From the NCBI GenBank assembly GCA_025360895.1, contig JANYBF010000228.1, forward strand, positions 1-22,691: a DNA stretch of 22,691 nucleotides, in the 5' to 3' direction. Source of the stretch: Verrucomicrobiota bacterium (GTDB lineage Bacteria > Verrucomicrobiota > Verrucomicrobiia > Limisphaerales > JADLHS01). This document shows positions 13,353-21,098 of the stretch, in pieces. Below the pieces are notes generated by a model. That model saw nothing but the letters and a program-made list of their open reading frames with translations. It searched no databases and had not been told where the DNA came from. Both the position numbers and the translations under genes were made by a program. The number at the start of each line of letters is the position of its first letter. Position 1 is the stretch's first letter.

Positions 13353-14653
13353 AGAATTACATCATCGACACCAACGTCCTCCTGCACGACCCCAACTCCC
13401 TCCTGAAATTCGAGGACAACAACGTCCTGATTCCCATCGAAGTCATCGAAGAGATTGACCGCTTCAAACGCGAATCCACCGAATTGGGCCAGAACGCGCG
13501 CACGGTGTCGCGGATGCTCGACGGCTTTCGGGGCAAGGGCAGTCTGAGCGCGGGCGTCAAGCTACCCACCGGCGGCAAGCTGCTCATCCACGTCCAAAAA
13601 AAAACGCTCACCAACGGGAACAGCAAGGGCACTACGGTGGACAACAAAATCCTCGCCGTCGCCAAAGCCATCCAAAAGGCGGAACCGAAAAATAAAACGA
13701 TTCTGGTCAGCAAAGACATCAACCTCCGTATCAAGGCCGACGCCCTCGGATTGGAAGCCGAGGATTACGAAACCGACCGCGTTTACATCAAGGATCTTTA
13801 CACCGGGATGATCGAGCTGTCGGTCGGGCCGGAAAAAATGGCCGCGTTTCGTGCCAACGGCGAACTGGAAATCAACGGTGGTAAACAATATTTCCCCAAC
13901 GAGTACTGCACACTGATTGATGAAGCGAATCCCAAACGCGCCGCCCTCACGAAAGTGGACGCCACCGGCACAAAGCTCATCCCGATCATTGATTGCCGGG
14001 AAGGCGTGTGGGGCATCAAGCCGCGCAATCGCGAGCAACACTATGCCTTCGACGCGCTGCTCGATGATCGCGTCAAACTCGTTACCCTGATGGGTAAAGC
14101 CGGCACGGGAAAAACCTTGATGGCGATGGCCGCGGGATTAAAACGCACCGTGCTCGACCGCGAATTCCGCCGCGTTGTCGTCGCGCGCCCGACCATTTCC
14201 ATGGGCAAGGAACTAGGCTTCCTCCCGGGTTCGCTCGAAGAAAAACTCGCGCCGTGGATGCAACCGATTCACGACGCGCTGGAAATGTTGAGCGACTTGA
14301 ACATGGGGCACGACCATCGGCGCAGCACCGATCTCATGCGCTCGGGCAACATCGTGGTGGAGGCGTTGAGCTATATTCGCGGCCGCAGCATCGCCAATCA
14401 ATTCATGATCATTGACGAGGCGCAGAACCTCACGCCGCTCGAAGTCAAAACCATCACCACGCGCGTTGGCAACGGCACAAAGATCGTCTTCACCGGTGAC
14501 CCCTACCAGATTGACAATCCGTACGTGGATGGTTCATCCAACGGGTTCAACTACATCGTGAGCAAGTTTCGTCCAGAAGCGGTTGCTGCCCACGTCGAGT
14601 TGCAAAAAGGCGAGCGCTCGGAACTCGCGGAGCTGGCGGCGAATATTCTATAA
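13349..14653 (+). CDS. PIN-domain PhoH family ATPase (PhoH2/YlaK-like)
   Basis: A 434-residue fusion of an N-terminal PIN ribonuclease domain and a PhoH ATPase domain. The PIN part begins KNYIIDTNVLLHDPNSLLKF (acidic D7) and continues IPIEVIEEIDRFKRESTELGQNAR. The PhoH part has Walker A GKAGTGKT at 249-256, Walker B FMIIDEAQNLTP, and TKIVFTGDPYQID. The GTG at 13349 is chosen because homologous PIN domains start at this residue; it overlaps the upstream stop as GTGA. An upstream ATG at 13304 would give a 15-residue extension lying inside the GST gene. PhoH2 proteins are reported as RNA-unwinding, RNA-cleaving enzymes. Here it is most likely a housekeeping RNA-processing protein in the core genome. 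Confidence 0.92.
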   Translation: MKNYIIDTNVLLHDPNSLLKFEDNNVLIPIEVIEEIDRFKRESTELGQNARTVSRMLDGFRGKGSLSAGVKLPTGGKLLIHVQKKTLTNGNSKGTTVDNKILAVAKAIQKAEPKNKTILVSKDINLRIKADALGLEAEDYETDRVYIKDLYTGMIELSVGPEKMAAFRANGELEINGGKQYFPNEYCTLIDEANPKRAALTKVDATGTKLIPIIDCREGVWGIKPRNREQHYAFDALLDDRVKLVTLMGKAGTGKTLMAMAAGLKRTVLDREFRRVVVARPTISMGKELGFLPGSLEEKLAPWMQPIHDALEMLSDLNMGHDHRRSTDLMRSGNIVVEALSYIRGRSIANQFMIIDEAQNLTPLEVKTITTRVGNGTKIVFTGDPYQIDNPYVDGSSNGFNYIVSKFRPEAVAAHVELQKGERSELAELAANIL

Positions 14654-14890
14654 TTTGTGGCCCGCCGCGCACCTGTCAGCATCCTGGCAACCGCCCGCCC
14701 AAAATTGCCCCCGGCAGTGTGAGCGCTTGTTGGCTTCGGGAGCGGATTCCTTAAATTTTCCCGTGTTCTCTCGCCGCAGGATATCTGTCTTCTGGAAACG
14801 GGTGTGCCAGTGGTTTGGTACCACGCCCCACGCCGGAAGCGCGGGGATCAAGCGGCCGCAAGCGGCGCTAAAATTGGCGGCAGAATGAGG

Positions 14891-14919
14891 TTGAATTTGG
14901 CGGCGGGATTGCCTAGGGT
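14891..14919 (+). promoter_or_regulatory. Candidate promoter of the FKBP gene
   Basis: TTGAAT (14891-14896), a 17-bp spacer and TAGGGT (14914-14919) lie directly before the start codons at 14927 and 14933. Transcription would begin near 14926, giving an almost leaderless mRNA. The -10 resembles TAGGCT before tRNA-Asp. The rest of the 273-bp gap after phoH (14654-14926) shows no supported gene. Confidence 0.4.
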
Positions 14920-14926
14920 GCGCGCC

Positions 14927-15757
14927 ATGAATATGAAAGTTATTACGGGGACAATTTTCGCCTGCCTGCTGGCCGCCAACGGGCTGCGCGCCGAAGACGC
15001 CAAAGCCTTCAAAGACGACAAGGAAAAGGCTAATTACGCCATCGGCATGAGCGTAGGCGGCAACTTCAAGCAAGCAAACTTTGAATACGACGAGGCGGCA
15101 TTTAATCGCGGCATGCTCGACGCCCTTGCCAACAAACCCGGACTCACCATGCCGGAGGCGCAGGAGACCATCAAAAAATATCAGCAGGAACGCCGCGCCA
15201 TCTTGGCTGAGAAAAACAAAACTCAGGGCGCAGCCTTTCTCGCCGAGAACAAAACCAAGCCGGGCATCGTTACGCTCACCAACGACTTGCAATACAAGAT
15301 CATCACCGAAGGCACGGGCGAGATTCCCAAGCGCGAAGATACGGTGTCGGTAAATTTTCGCGGCACGTTTGTTGACGGAACAGAATTCGACAGTTCGGCC
15401 AAGACTGGCAAACCCGCGACTTTCCGTGTGGGCGGCGTTATCAAGGGCTGGACCGAGGCGCTCATCCAAATGAAGACCGGCGCGAAGTGGCAGTTATTCA
15501 TTCCCTACGATCTTGCCTACGGCGAAATGGGCCGGCCGCCGAATATTCCGCCCGCCGCCACCCTGCTCTTCGACATCGAATTGCTTTCCATTCTACCGTC
15601 CCCGCCCCCGCCCCCACCCACCGCCCCCCTTACCAGCGACATTATCAAAGTCCCGTCGCTGGAAGAGATGAAAAAAGGCGCCAAGATCGAAATCATCAAA
15701 GCCGACGACGTGGACAAGTTGCAAAAATCGGCACCAGCCAATCCGGAAAAGAAGTAA
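14927..15757 (+). CDS. Secreted FKBP-type peptidyl-prolyl cis-trans isomerase
   Basis: A 276-residue exported foldase. The signal peptide (MNMKVITGTIFACLLAANGLRA) fixes the start at ATG 14927 or the in-frame ATG at 14933. Residues about 28-105 form the helical FKBP_N dimerisation domain (KANYAIGMSVGGNFKQ, AFNRGMLDAL, ETIKKYQQERRA). Residues about 115-217 form the FKBP catalytic domain (DTVSVNFRGTFVDGTEFDSS, FRVGGVIKGWTEALIQMKTGAKWQLFIPYDLAYGE, IPPAATLLFDIELLSI). A C-terminal tail follows, with a proline run (PSPPPPPPTAP) and a charged segment not usual in the family. This is the Mip/FkpA layout, acting on proteins in the periplasm. The gene has its own terminator. Confidence 0.93.
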   Translation: MNMKVITGTIFACLLAANGLRAEDAKAFKDDKEKANYAIGMSVGGNFKQANFEYDEAAFNRGMLDALANKPGLTMPEAQETIKKYQQERRAILAEKNKTQGAAFLAENKTKPGIVTLTNDLQYKIITEGTGEIPKREDTVSVNFRGTFVDGTEFDSSAKTGKPATFRVGGVIKGWTEALIQMKTGAKWQLFIPYDLAYGEMGRPPNIPPAATLLFDIELLSILPSPPPPPPTAPLTSDIIKVPSLEEMKKGAKIEIIKADDVDKLQKSAPANPEKK

Positions 15758-15783
15758 GCCCGGCCAACTGTTTTTTAGTCCAG

Positions 15784-15813
15784 GAGCGCAGAATATTTTC
15801 TGCGCTCTTTTTT
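15784..15813 (+). terminator. Intrinsic terminator after the FKBP gene
   Basis: GAGCGCAGAA (15784-15793) and TTCTGCGCTC (15798-15807) form a perfect 10-bp stem with a 4-nt TATT loop, followed by six Ts (15808-15813). It lies 26 bp after the stop codon. Confidence 0.93.
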
Positions 15814-15995
15814 GAGGAATGGTAAAGACAATTGCCTGAATGAACCGGCAGTCAAAGCCAGCTTGCTCTCCGACGGCGATTGAAGGCATTCCGGCGGAAG
15901 AAAAACTTGTTTCAGCGCTTGCGAGTGAACCGGGCACCTGCAAGCTTCGAGTGGCATCAACCGGGCATGTCGCTCCGGTTTAATCTGATACTGCT

Positions 15996-16445
15996 ATGGC
16001 TATTCCAAAAATTGATTTGACGAAACAAGCCCCCCGCAGTCCGCGAGTGCGCCTTGGTGGATATGTGATTTTACCCCGCATGCTCGACAAAGGCCGCGCC
16101 ACGCTGGCTGGGAAAAATGGCGACTATTCTTACGCCTGCCCGCTCGACGTTCGGTTCCTGGAGTTCGCGGGCATTGACGCAAAAAAGTTAAAGCAGCAAC
16201 TCGCGGCCAGCAAAGGCGATGGTGAAATTCTCCGTTGGGTAAAGGCCAACGCGAAACCTCAACGAACCGAGTCTGAAATCGAAGCCTGGTCAGCGTGGCA
16301 GGAGCGGCGCACACCCGACAATCCCGACTCCCGCGAGTTCTTCAATCGTCTCCACAAGGATGTCGCCCCGAAGCGCACGGACATTACGTCGTGGTTCGAC
16401 CTCCTGGACGTGGACGACTACGGGAGTTACGCCGGCAAAGTGTAG
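15996..16445 (+). CDS. DUF5069 domain-containing protein
   Basis: A 149-residue soluble protein with no signal peptide or membrane helix. It begins MAIPKIDLTKQAPRSPRVRL and continues GGYVILPRMLDKGRATLAGKNGDYSYACPLD, which I recognise as the start of DUF5069 proteins, common in Verrucomicrobia and Planctomycetes. A C-terminal block carries NRLHKDVAPKRTDITSWFDLLDVDD. No catalytic motif is evident and the function is unknown. It stands alone: a terminator lies upstream and the next gene is convergent with only 16 bp between stop codons. The 182 bp between the terminator and this start hold no other gene. Confidence 0.85.
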   Translation: MAIPKIDLTKQAPRSPRVRLGGYVILPRMLDKGRATLAGKNGDYSYACPLDVRFLEFAGIDAKKLKQQLAASKGDGEILRWVKANAKPQRTESEIEAWSAWQERRTPDNPDSREFFNRLHKDVAPKRTDITSWFDLLDVDDYGSYAGKV

Positions 16446-16461
16446 CGGTTGGCCGACGGCT

Positions 16462-18288
16462 TCAGCTCGCCAGCTTGAAGGCCTCGATCTTGTCGATCCG
16501 GTGGCGGTGGCGCGCACCATCCACTTCCGCTTCCACTTCTTCGCCCGCCTTGCGGTTTAGCATCGCCTGACCAATTGGCGTAAGATAGCTGATGATGTTT
16601 TTATCGGCGTCGAAATCCCATGCCCCGAGCACGGTGAAGATTTCGGATCCGCGGGAATCCAGATTCGTGGCATGTACAATCGTGCCGATGCTGACCACAT
16701 CGGTACGAGCTCCGGTAAAATCCGTGCCCCGTGCCCGGGTGAGCTGCGCCTCGAGCTCCTCCTTGCGGCGCATGAGGACTTTTTGCATTTCCTTCGCGGC
16801 CTTGTACTCGTGATTTTCCCGCAAGTCACCGTAACTGCGCGCCACGGCGATCTCCTTCGAGTTCGCTGGAATTTTCTTCTGCACCAGTTCGGTATATTCC
16901 CCCTTGCGGCGTTCCAAGCTTTCCCAGGAGACGTGTAGCACCGCATCCTGCTTGGTCTGTTCCCCACTGACCAGCGACTGGACGGAGGGATGCCGCTTGA
17001 CGATGCGCGCGAGTAGGGAGCGTTTGTCCATGTCGTCAAATACCGTCGAAAGTTGCAGCGCCCGGGTCAGGTCTTTGATGACTTCCAGGTCGGCACTGGC
17101 GGTGAGATCCGCAATCAACTCCTGATCCGCCAGCATGAACTCCCGGAGGCGGCTGGAGCGCTTCTCGTTGAATTGATCGCGCTCCATCGCCGTGATCATG
17201 GCGCGAAAAACCTGTGGGCCTAGGATGTCAGCAAAATCATCGCTCCGTTCCTTGCCCAGCCAGAGCAACAATTCGCTGCTGGCCCCATGCTGGCTGATGA
17301 GCCGCGCCATGGTTTCCTTCAACTCATTGAGTTTCCCATCATTGGCCAGCATCACGGCAAATTCCTTGCAAAGCTTGGCGGAAACAGTGTTCAACGCGCT
17401 GCGCAACATCTCGGACCAGCGCTCGGGCTGGGCGGCTTTAAAAGATTCCAGCGTGCGCCGGTGTTTCGCGGCGGGCACAGCTTCCATCAACGCGGCAAAA
17501 CGCACCCCGTCCTGATTCCATACCTGCGCGGCGGTGATTTCGCCCGGGGTCGGGGTTAGCTTGGCCAACTCCGCCAGATCATCCCGCGCGAAAATGGCTT
17601 CGAGCGCGACGGCGGCCTGGGTGCGCATGTGCGACGGGATGTCCGCGTTGAGCAAGTTAATGATTTCCTTGGCGGCGGTTTCCCGGTTCGCCAGATCAAT
17701 GTCGCTCCGGGTAAATTCCTGCGCCACCGTCAAACGGGCCTTCAGACCTTTCGCCGCCCGGAAATCGGCGACTAGCCGGTCGAGCAAGGAAGTTTCTTCC
17801 GATTGATACTCAATCGGCGCCGTTTTCTTGACGGGCACAACGAAGTGACCATCTTTTTGCATTTCCTGCTTGGCGGTGGCCCACCATTTCTTCCAATCGT
17901 CGCGGATCACATCGGGCACGAGGACTTGTTGGATTTGATCAAGGGTGGCCTGACCGCTGTAGCTGTTGATAACGACTTTGATGAGATCGAGATGATGCAA
18001 GGCGGCCATCTGGCGCAGGCCATCGAGGTCCGCGGCTTTGCGGGCAAGAATGTGTTCCTTGGGAATCGGTTTGAGGGATTCGGCGGCGAAGGCAAGGTCC
18101 ATAGCGTGACCGGCTTTACCAGGAAAATCAATGGTGAACCGGGCGAATACGGTATCCACGGTCTTGATGCGACCGAAGCCCCAACTGCGGTGCGAGCAGA
18201 AACCGCTGGTGGTTAATTGAACGAGGGGTTCGACTTGGCGGCCTTCGATTTTTCCCGCCACGGCCAGTTTTTCAAATTCTTCTCGCAT
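16462..18288 (-). CDS. GreA/GreB-family transcription elongation factor with long N-terminal extension
   Basis: A 608-residue protein, about four times the length of a standard GreA (about 158). The last 160 residues or so are a full Gre factor. They start with the coiled-coil hairpin (ERRKGEYTELVQKKIPANSKEIAVARSYGDLRENHEYKAAKEMQ), whose tip keeps the Asp and Glu of GDLRENHEY that guide Mg to the polymerase active site. The FKBP-like C-domain follows (IGTIVHATNLDSRG, ISYLTPIGQAMLNRKAGEEVEAEV). The first 450 residues or so are helix-rich with no motif I can name. Chlamydial GreA also has a long N-terminal extension, so this is probably a PVC trait. I choose ATG 18288 (MREEFEKLAVAGKIEGRQ); the frame extends to 18411, but that part overlaps the divergent rsmB gene. 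Confidence 0.88.
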   Translation of the reverse strand: MREEFEKLAVAGKIEGRQVEPLVQLTTSGFCSHRSWGFGRIKTVDTVFARFTIDFPGKAGHAMDLAFAAESLKPIPKEHILARKAADLDGLRQMAALHHLDLIKVVINSYSGQATLDQIQQVLVPDVIRDDWKKWWATAKQEMQKDGHFVVPVKKTAPIEYQSEETSLLDRLVADFRAAKGLKARLTVAQEFTRSDIDLANRETAAKEIINLLNADIPSHMRTQAAVALEAIFARDDLAELAKLTPTPGEITAAQVWNQDGVRFAALMEAVPAAKHRRTLESFKAAQPERWSEMLRSALNTVSAKLCKEFAVMLANDGKLNELKETMARLISQHGASSELLLWLGKERSDDFADILGPQVFRAMITAMERDQFNEKRSSRLREFMLADQELIADLTASADLEVIKDLTRALQLSTVFDDMDKRSLLARIVKRHPSVQSLVSGEQTKQDAVLHVSWESLERRKGEYTELVQKKIPANSKEIAVARSYGDLRENHEYKAAKEMQKVLMRRKEELEAQLTRARGTDFTGARTDVVSIGTIVHATNLDSRGSEIFTVLGAWDFDADKNIISYLTPIGQAMLNRKAGEEVEAEVDGARHRHRIDKIEAFKLAS

Positions 18289-18340
18289 AAAATAATCGCT
18301 AATTTTGAGTCTCCGACCCAGATTGACACCATTTAACGTC

Positions 18341-19636
18341 GTGAACGGAGAAAAACCAAGAGAAATTGCAGCCAGCGTTCTGGCGCGGCGGCGGACGGGG
18401 GGTGAATTCACCGAAACGCTGCTGGAACACGCGCTAGCTACGGCTGGTTTGTCATCCGCAGACCGCGGACTGTGCCACGAACTGGTCTTCGGGGTCGTCC
18501 GCTGGCAGGCGACGCTGGACTGGCTGATCGCACAAAAAACTCAAGGCCGACCCCAAAAACCAGGCTTGCAGGATTTGTTGCGCCTTGGCCTCTATCAAAT
18601 CTTCTGGCTGGACCGGATCCCGGATCACGCCGCCGTTCACGAAACGGTCGAGATGGCCAAATGTGCTGGCTACGGGCCACAATCCGGTTTCGTAAATGCA
18701 GTTCTGCGCGCTTTTTTGCGGGAAGCGATCCCGACGAAAGTACTCCTCGCAAATCTCAAAATCACGCAACCGGCGGTTGGTTGGTCGCAGCCGGAATGGC
18801 TGGTGACGCGTTGGCTCAACCGTTGGGGCGAAGAACCTCTGCGTTCGTTGCTGGAATGGAATAACACGCCTGCAAAGCTTTACGCCCGTCTAAACACGGT
18901 CCGCACGGATGCAGGCAAACTTGTCGAGCAATGGCGCGAAGAAAACGTAGAATATGATTTCCTGAATCGAGATTGGACGGGGGAGAATCTGGTGTTTGAG
19001 TTGAAAGCGCATCCACCGCTCGCGGCATTGGAAAGTTTCCGGCAGGGGGGCTTTTACATTCAAGACCCCAGTACGCTCCTGGCGGCGCGGGAACTTGATC
19101 CGCTTCCTGGCGAACTCGTCCTTGATCTCTGCGCCGCGCCCGGAGGCAAGACGACTTTCATCGCGCAGTTGATGAAAAATGAAGGTCGCATCATTGCGGC
19201 TGACACTGCGGAAACGCGGCTGAAATTGGTGCGGGAAAATTGTTCGCGGCTGGGGATAACATGTGTCGAAACGGTTTCTACACCACCCCAAAGCCCGAAC
19301 GCTCCGCTTTTCGACAAAATTTTGGTGGATGCGCCTTGCTCGAACACGGGTGTCTTGCGCCGCCGGGTGGATTTGCGCTGGCGCATTCTTCCCGAAGAAA
19401 TTGCCCGCCTGCGGGCAACGCAACTGGGCTTGCTCCGGCAGGCCGCGGCGCTCCTGAAACCGGGCGGGGTGCTGGTTTACAGCACCTGTAGTCTGGAGCC
19501 GGAGGAGAATGGTGAGGTGGTGAGCCAATTCCTGAGTGCGGGCGCGGATTTCAAGTTGGAGCGACAACGGGATTTATTGCCGTTTGCCGACGGGGTGGAT
19601 GGGGCGTTTGTGGCGCGCTTGGTGAGGTCCTTGTGA
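18341..19636 (+). CDS. rsmB: 16S rRNA (cytosine-967-C5)-methyltransferase RsmB
   Basis: A 431-residue RNA m5C methyltransferase. The N-terminal NusB-like domain (REIAASVLARRRTGGEFTETLLEHAL, LCHELVFGVVRWQATLDWLI) distinguishes RsmB from other m5C enzymes. The Rossmann domain has the SAM motif DLCAAPGGKTT. It also has DAPCSNTGVLRRRVDLRW with Cys333 and YSTCSLEPEEN with Cys383. The 50-residue spacing of these two cysteines equals that of E. coli RsmB (325 and 375). I choose GTG 18341 because it leaves the usual short lead before the NusB domain; a TTG at 18305 in frame is an alternative. The gene is divergent from the GreA-like gene, with about 50 bp between starts. Confidence 0.92.
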   Translation: MNGEKPREIAASVLARRRTGGEFTETLLEHALATAGLSSADRGLCHELVFGVVRWQATLDWLIAQKTQGRPQKPGLQDLLRLGLYQIFWLDRIPDHAAVHETVEMAKCAGYGPQSGFVNAVLRAFLREAIPTKVLLANLKITQPAVGWSQPEWLVTRWLNRWGEEPLRSLLEWNNTPAKLYARLNTVRTDAGKLVEQWREENVEYDFLNRDWTGENLVFELKAHPPLAALESFRQGGFYIQDPSTLLAARELDPLPGELVLDLCAAPGGKTTFIAQLMKNEGRIIAADTAETRLKLVRENCSRLGITCVETVSTPPQSPNAPLFDKILVDAPCSNTGVLRRRVDLRWRILPEEIARLRATQLGLLRQAAALLKPGGVLVYSTCSLEPEENGEVVSQFLSAGADFKLERQRDLLPFADGVDGAFVARLVRSL

Positions 19637-19710
19637 TTTAGTTTTGAAGCCGTGACCAAGGCCAAGCCTCCCGCCGCATCGGGTTTTGCCGTCGTCGCTT
19701 CTGTTTGCTT

Positions 19711-19736
19711 CTTCATTCTTCATTCTTCATTCTTCA
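19711..19736 (+). repeat. Heptanucleotide tandem repeat (CTTCATT, 3.7 copies)
   Basis: CTTCATT repeats at 19711, 19718 and 19725, with a partial copy to 19736. It ends 10 bp before the cysteine desulfurase ATG. A unit length not divisible by three would shift frame if copy number changed, but it lies outside the chosen coding region. Confidence 0.85.
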
Positions 19737-19746
19737 GCGGCTGACC

Positions 19747-20913
19747 ATGCGGACGATTTACTTCGATCACAACGCCACCACGCCCCTCGACCCGGCGGTG
19801 CGGGAAGCGATGTTGCCGTATCTCGGCGAGGTCTGGGGTAATCCTTCGAGCGTGCATCACGTCGGGCAGCGCGCCCGCGCGGCGTTGGACGATGCCCGCG
19901 ATCGCGCGGCGCGTCTGCTCAAGAGTAAGCCGAGTGAAGTGATTTTCACGAGTGGCGGCACGGAGTCAATTAATCTGGCCCTTTTTGGGGCCGCCCGATT
20001 ACGAAAGCCGCAGGGTCGCCACTTGATCACCTCCGCCGTCGAGCACCATGCCGTGTTGCACTGTTTCGATTCCCTCGCGGCCAAGGAAGGGTTTGAAGTC
20101 TTGCGGCTGCCGGTGAATCTCGAGGGCCGGGTGCCGCCGGAAGTTTTGACCAAGGCCCTTCGCCCGGATACCACGCTTGTCTCCATCCAGGCCGCTAATA
20201 ATGAAATCGGCACGATCCAGCCAGTGGCGGAGTTGGGGGCGTTGTGCCGCCAGCGGGGTATTTTATTTCACACCGACGCGGTGCAGTGGTTTGGAAAAGA
20301 GCCCTTTGCGGACATTCATCAGTTCAATGCCGATTTGGTTTCAATCTGCGCCCATAAATTTTATGGGCCGAAGGGCGCGGGCCTGCTGTTCATTCGGTCG
20401 CCGCTCCTACCAGACCCAATCCTATTTGGCGGCGGACATGAAAACGAACGCCGCGCTGGAACAGAAAATCTGGCGGCAATCGTTGGGTTGGTCGAAGCCT
20501 TGGAGCGCTTTGTGCCGACGCCTGTTTTCTCCCGGACTCAGCTTTCTCCGCTCGCCGACAGGCTAAAAGCCCTGATTTTAAGCCTTCCGGAAACTACCTT
20601 TGTCGGCGCGGGTGAGCACCGGCTGGTAAACACAATTTCTTGCTTGGTGGCTGGCGTGGACAGTATTGCCCTGCTAGCGGGATTGGATTTAGAGGGAATT
20701 TGCGCCTCTAGTGGTTCGGCTTGTTCGGCGGGTTCGTTGTCGCCGTCCCATGTGATTTCTGCCCTAGATGTGGCGCCGCGGCTGGCTAACTCGCTTGTTC
20801 GCTTTTCGCTTGGCCGGCAGAATACCCAATCTGAGGTGGATCATTTGGCTAAAATACTCCCGCTGGTGATCCACCGTTCGCTTCCGGTGAAAGGAACCGG
20901 ATTTGTCGGCTAA
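19747..20913 (+). CDS. Cysteine desulfurase (NifS/IscS-like)
   Basis: A 388-residue PLP enzyme that removes sulfur from cysteine to give alanine and an enzyme persulfide, supplying Fe-S clusters or tRNA thiolation. It begins MRTIYFDHNATTPLDPAVRE, the standard family start. The PLP Lys is K204 in ICAHKFYGPKGAGLLF. GGTES near residue 75 and the His in SAVEHHAVL are the usual cofactor contacts. The active-site loop is SSGSACSAGS with Cys326, followed by SHVISAL. The loop looks like the longer IscS/NifS type rather than SufS. No scaffold gene (iscU, nifU) is adjacent. A longer open frame begins at 19705 but runs through the heptamer repeat, so ATG 19747 is preferred. Confidence 0.9.
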   Translation: MRTIYFDHNATTPLDPAVREAMLPYLGEVWGNPSSVHHVGQRARAALDDARDRAARLLKSKPSEVIFTSGGTESINLALFGAARLRKPQGRHLITSAVEHHAVLHCFDSLAAKEGFEVLRLPVNLEGRVPPEVLTKALRPDTTLVSIQAANNEIGTIQPVAELGALCRQRGILFHTDAVQWFGKEPFADIHQFNADLVSICAHKFYGPKGAGLLFIRSPLLPDPILFGGGHENERRAGTENLAAIVGLVEALERFVPTPVFSRTQLSPLADRLKALILSLPETTFVGAGEHRLVNTISCLVAGVDSIALLAGLDLEGICASSGSACSAGSLSPSHVISALDVAPRLANSLVRFSLGRQNTQSEVDHLAKILPLVIHRSLPVKGTGFVG

Positions 20914-21098
20914 TAAGTTGTGGTTTTTGTGAACAAGGTTGACAACTTTTGATTTTTTGGCTGGCCTTAGTTTTTTATTTAGGGTTCTCTTTCTCCTGTA
21001 AGTTGTTGGGGTAAGCTTGACTCGAATGTTTCCATACTTTATTCACAGCCCTTAATAAGAATAGTTTTTTTCTGAAAAAAAACAGATATTAGACCGAC
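20914..21098. promoter_or_regulatory. AT-rich region before dnaN with DnaA-box-like sites (regulatory or origin candidate)
   Basis: This 185-bp gap is much richer in A/T than its surroundings. TTATTCACA (21039-21047) fits the relaxed DnaA box TTATNCACA. TGTGAACAA (20928-20936) is a reverse-strand site with one mismatch. AAGTTGT occurs at 20915-20921 and 21000-21006, with an inverted copy at 20942-20948. A promoter candidate, TTGACT (21017-21022) with a 17-bp spacer and TATTCA (21040-21045), overlaps the first DnaA-like site. An A/T hairpin (stems 21064-21071 and 21076-21083) sits just before the ATG. Function as an origin is only a possibility. Confidence 0.4.
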
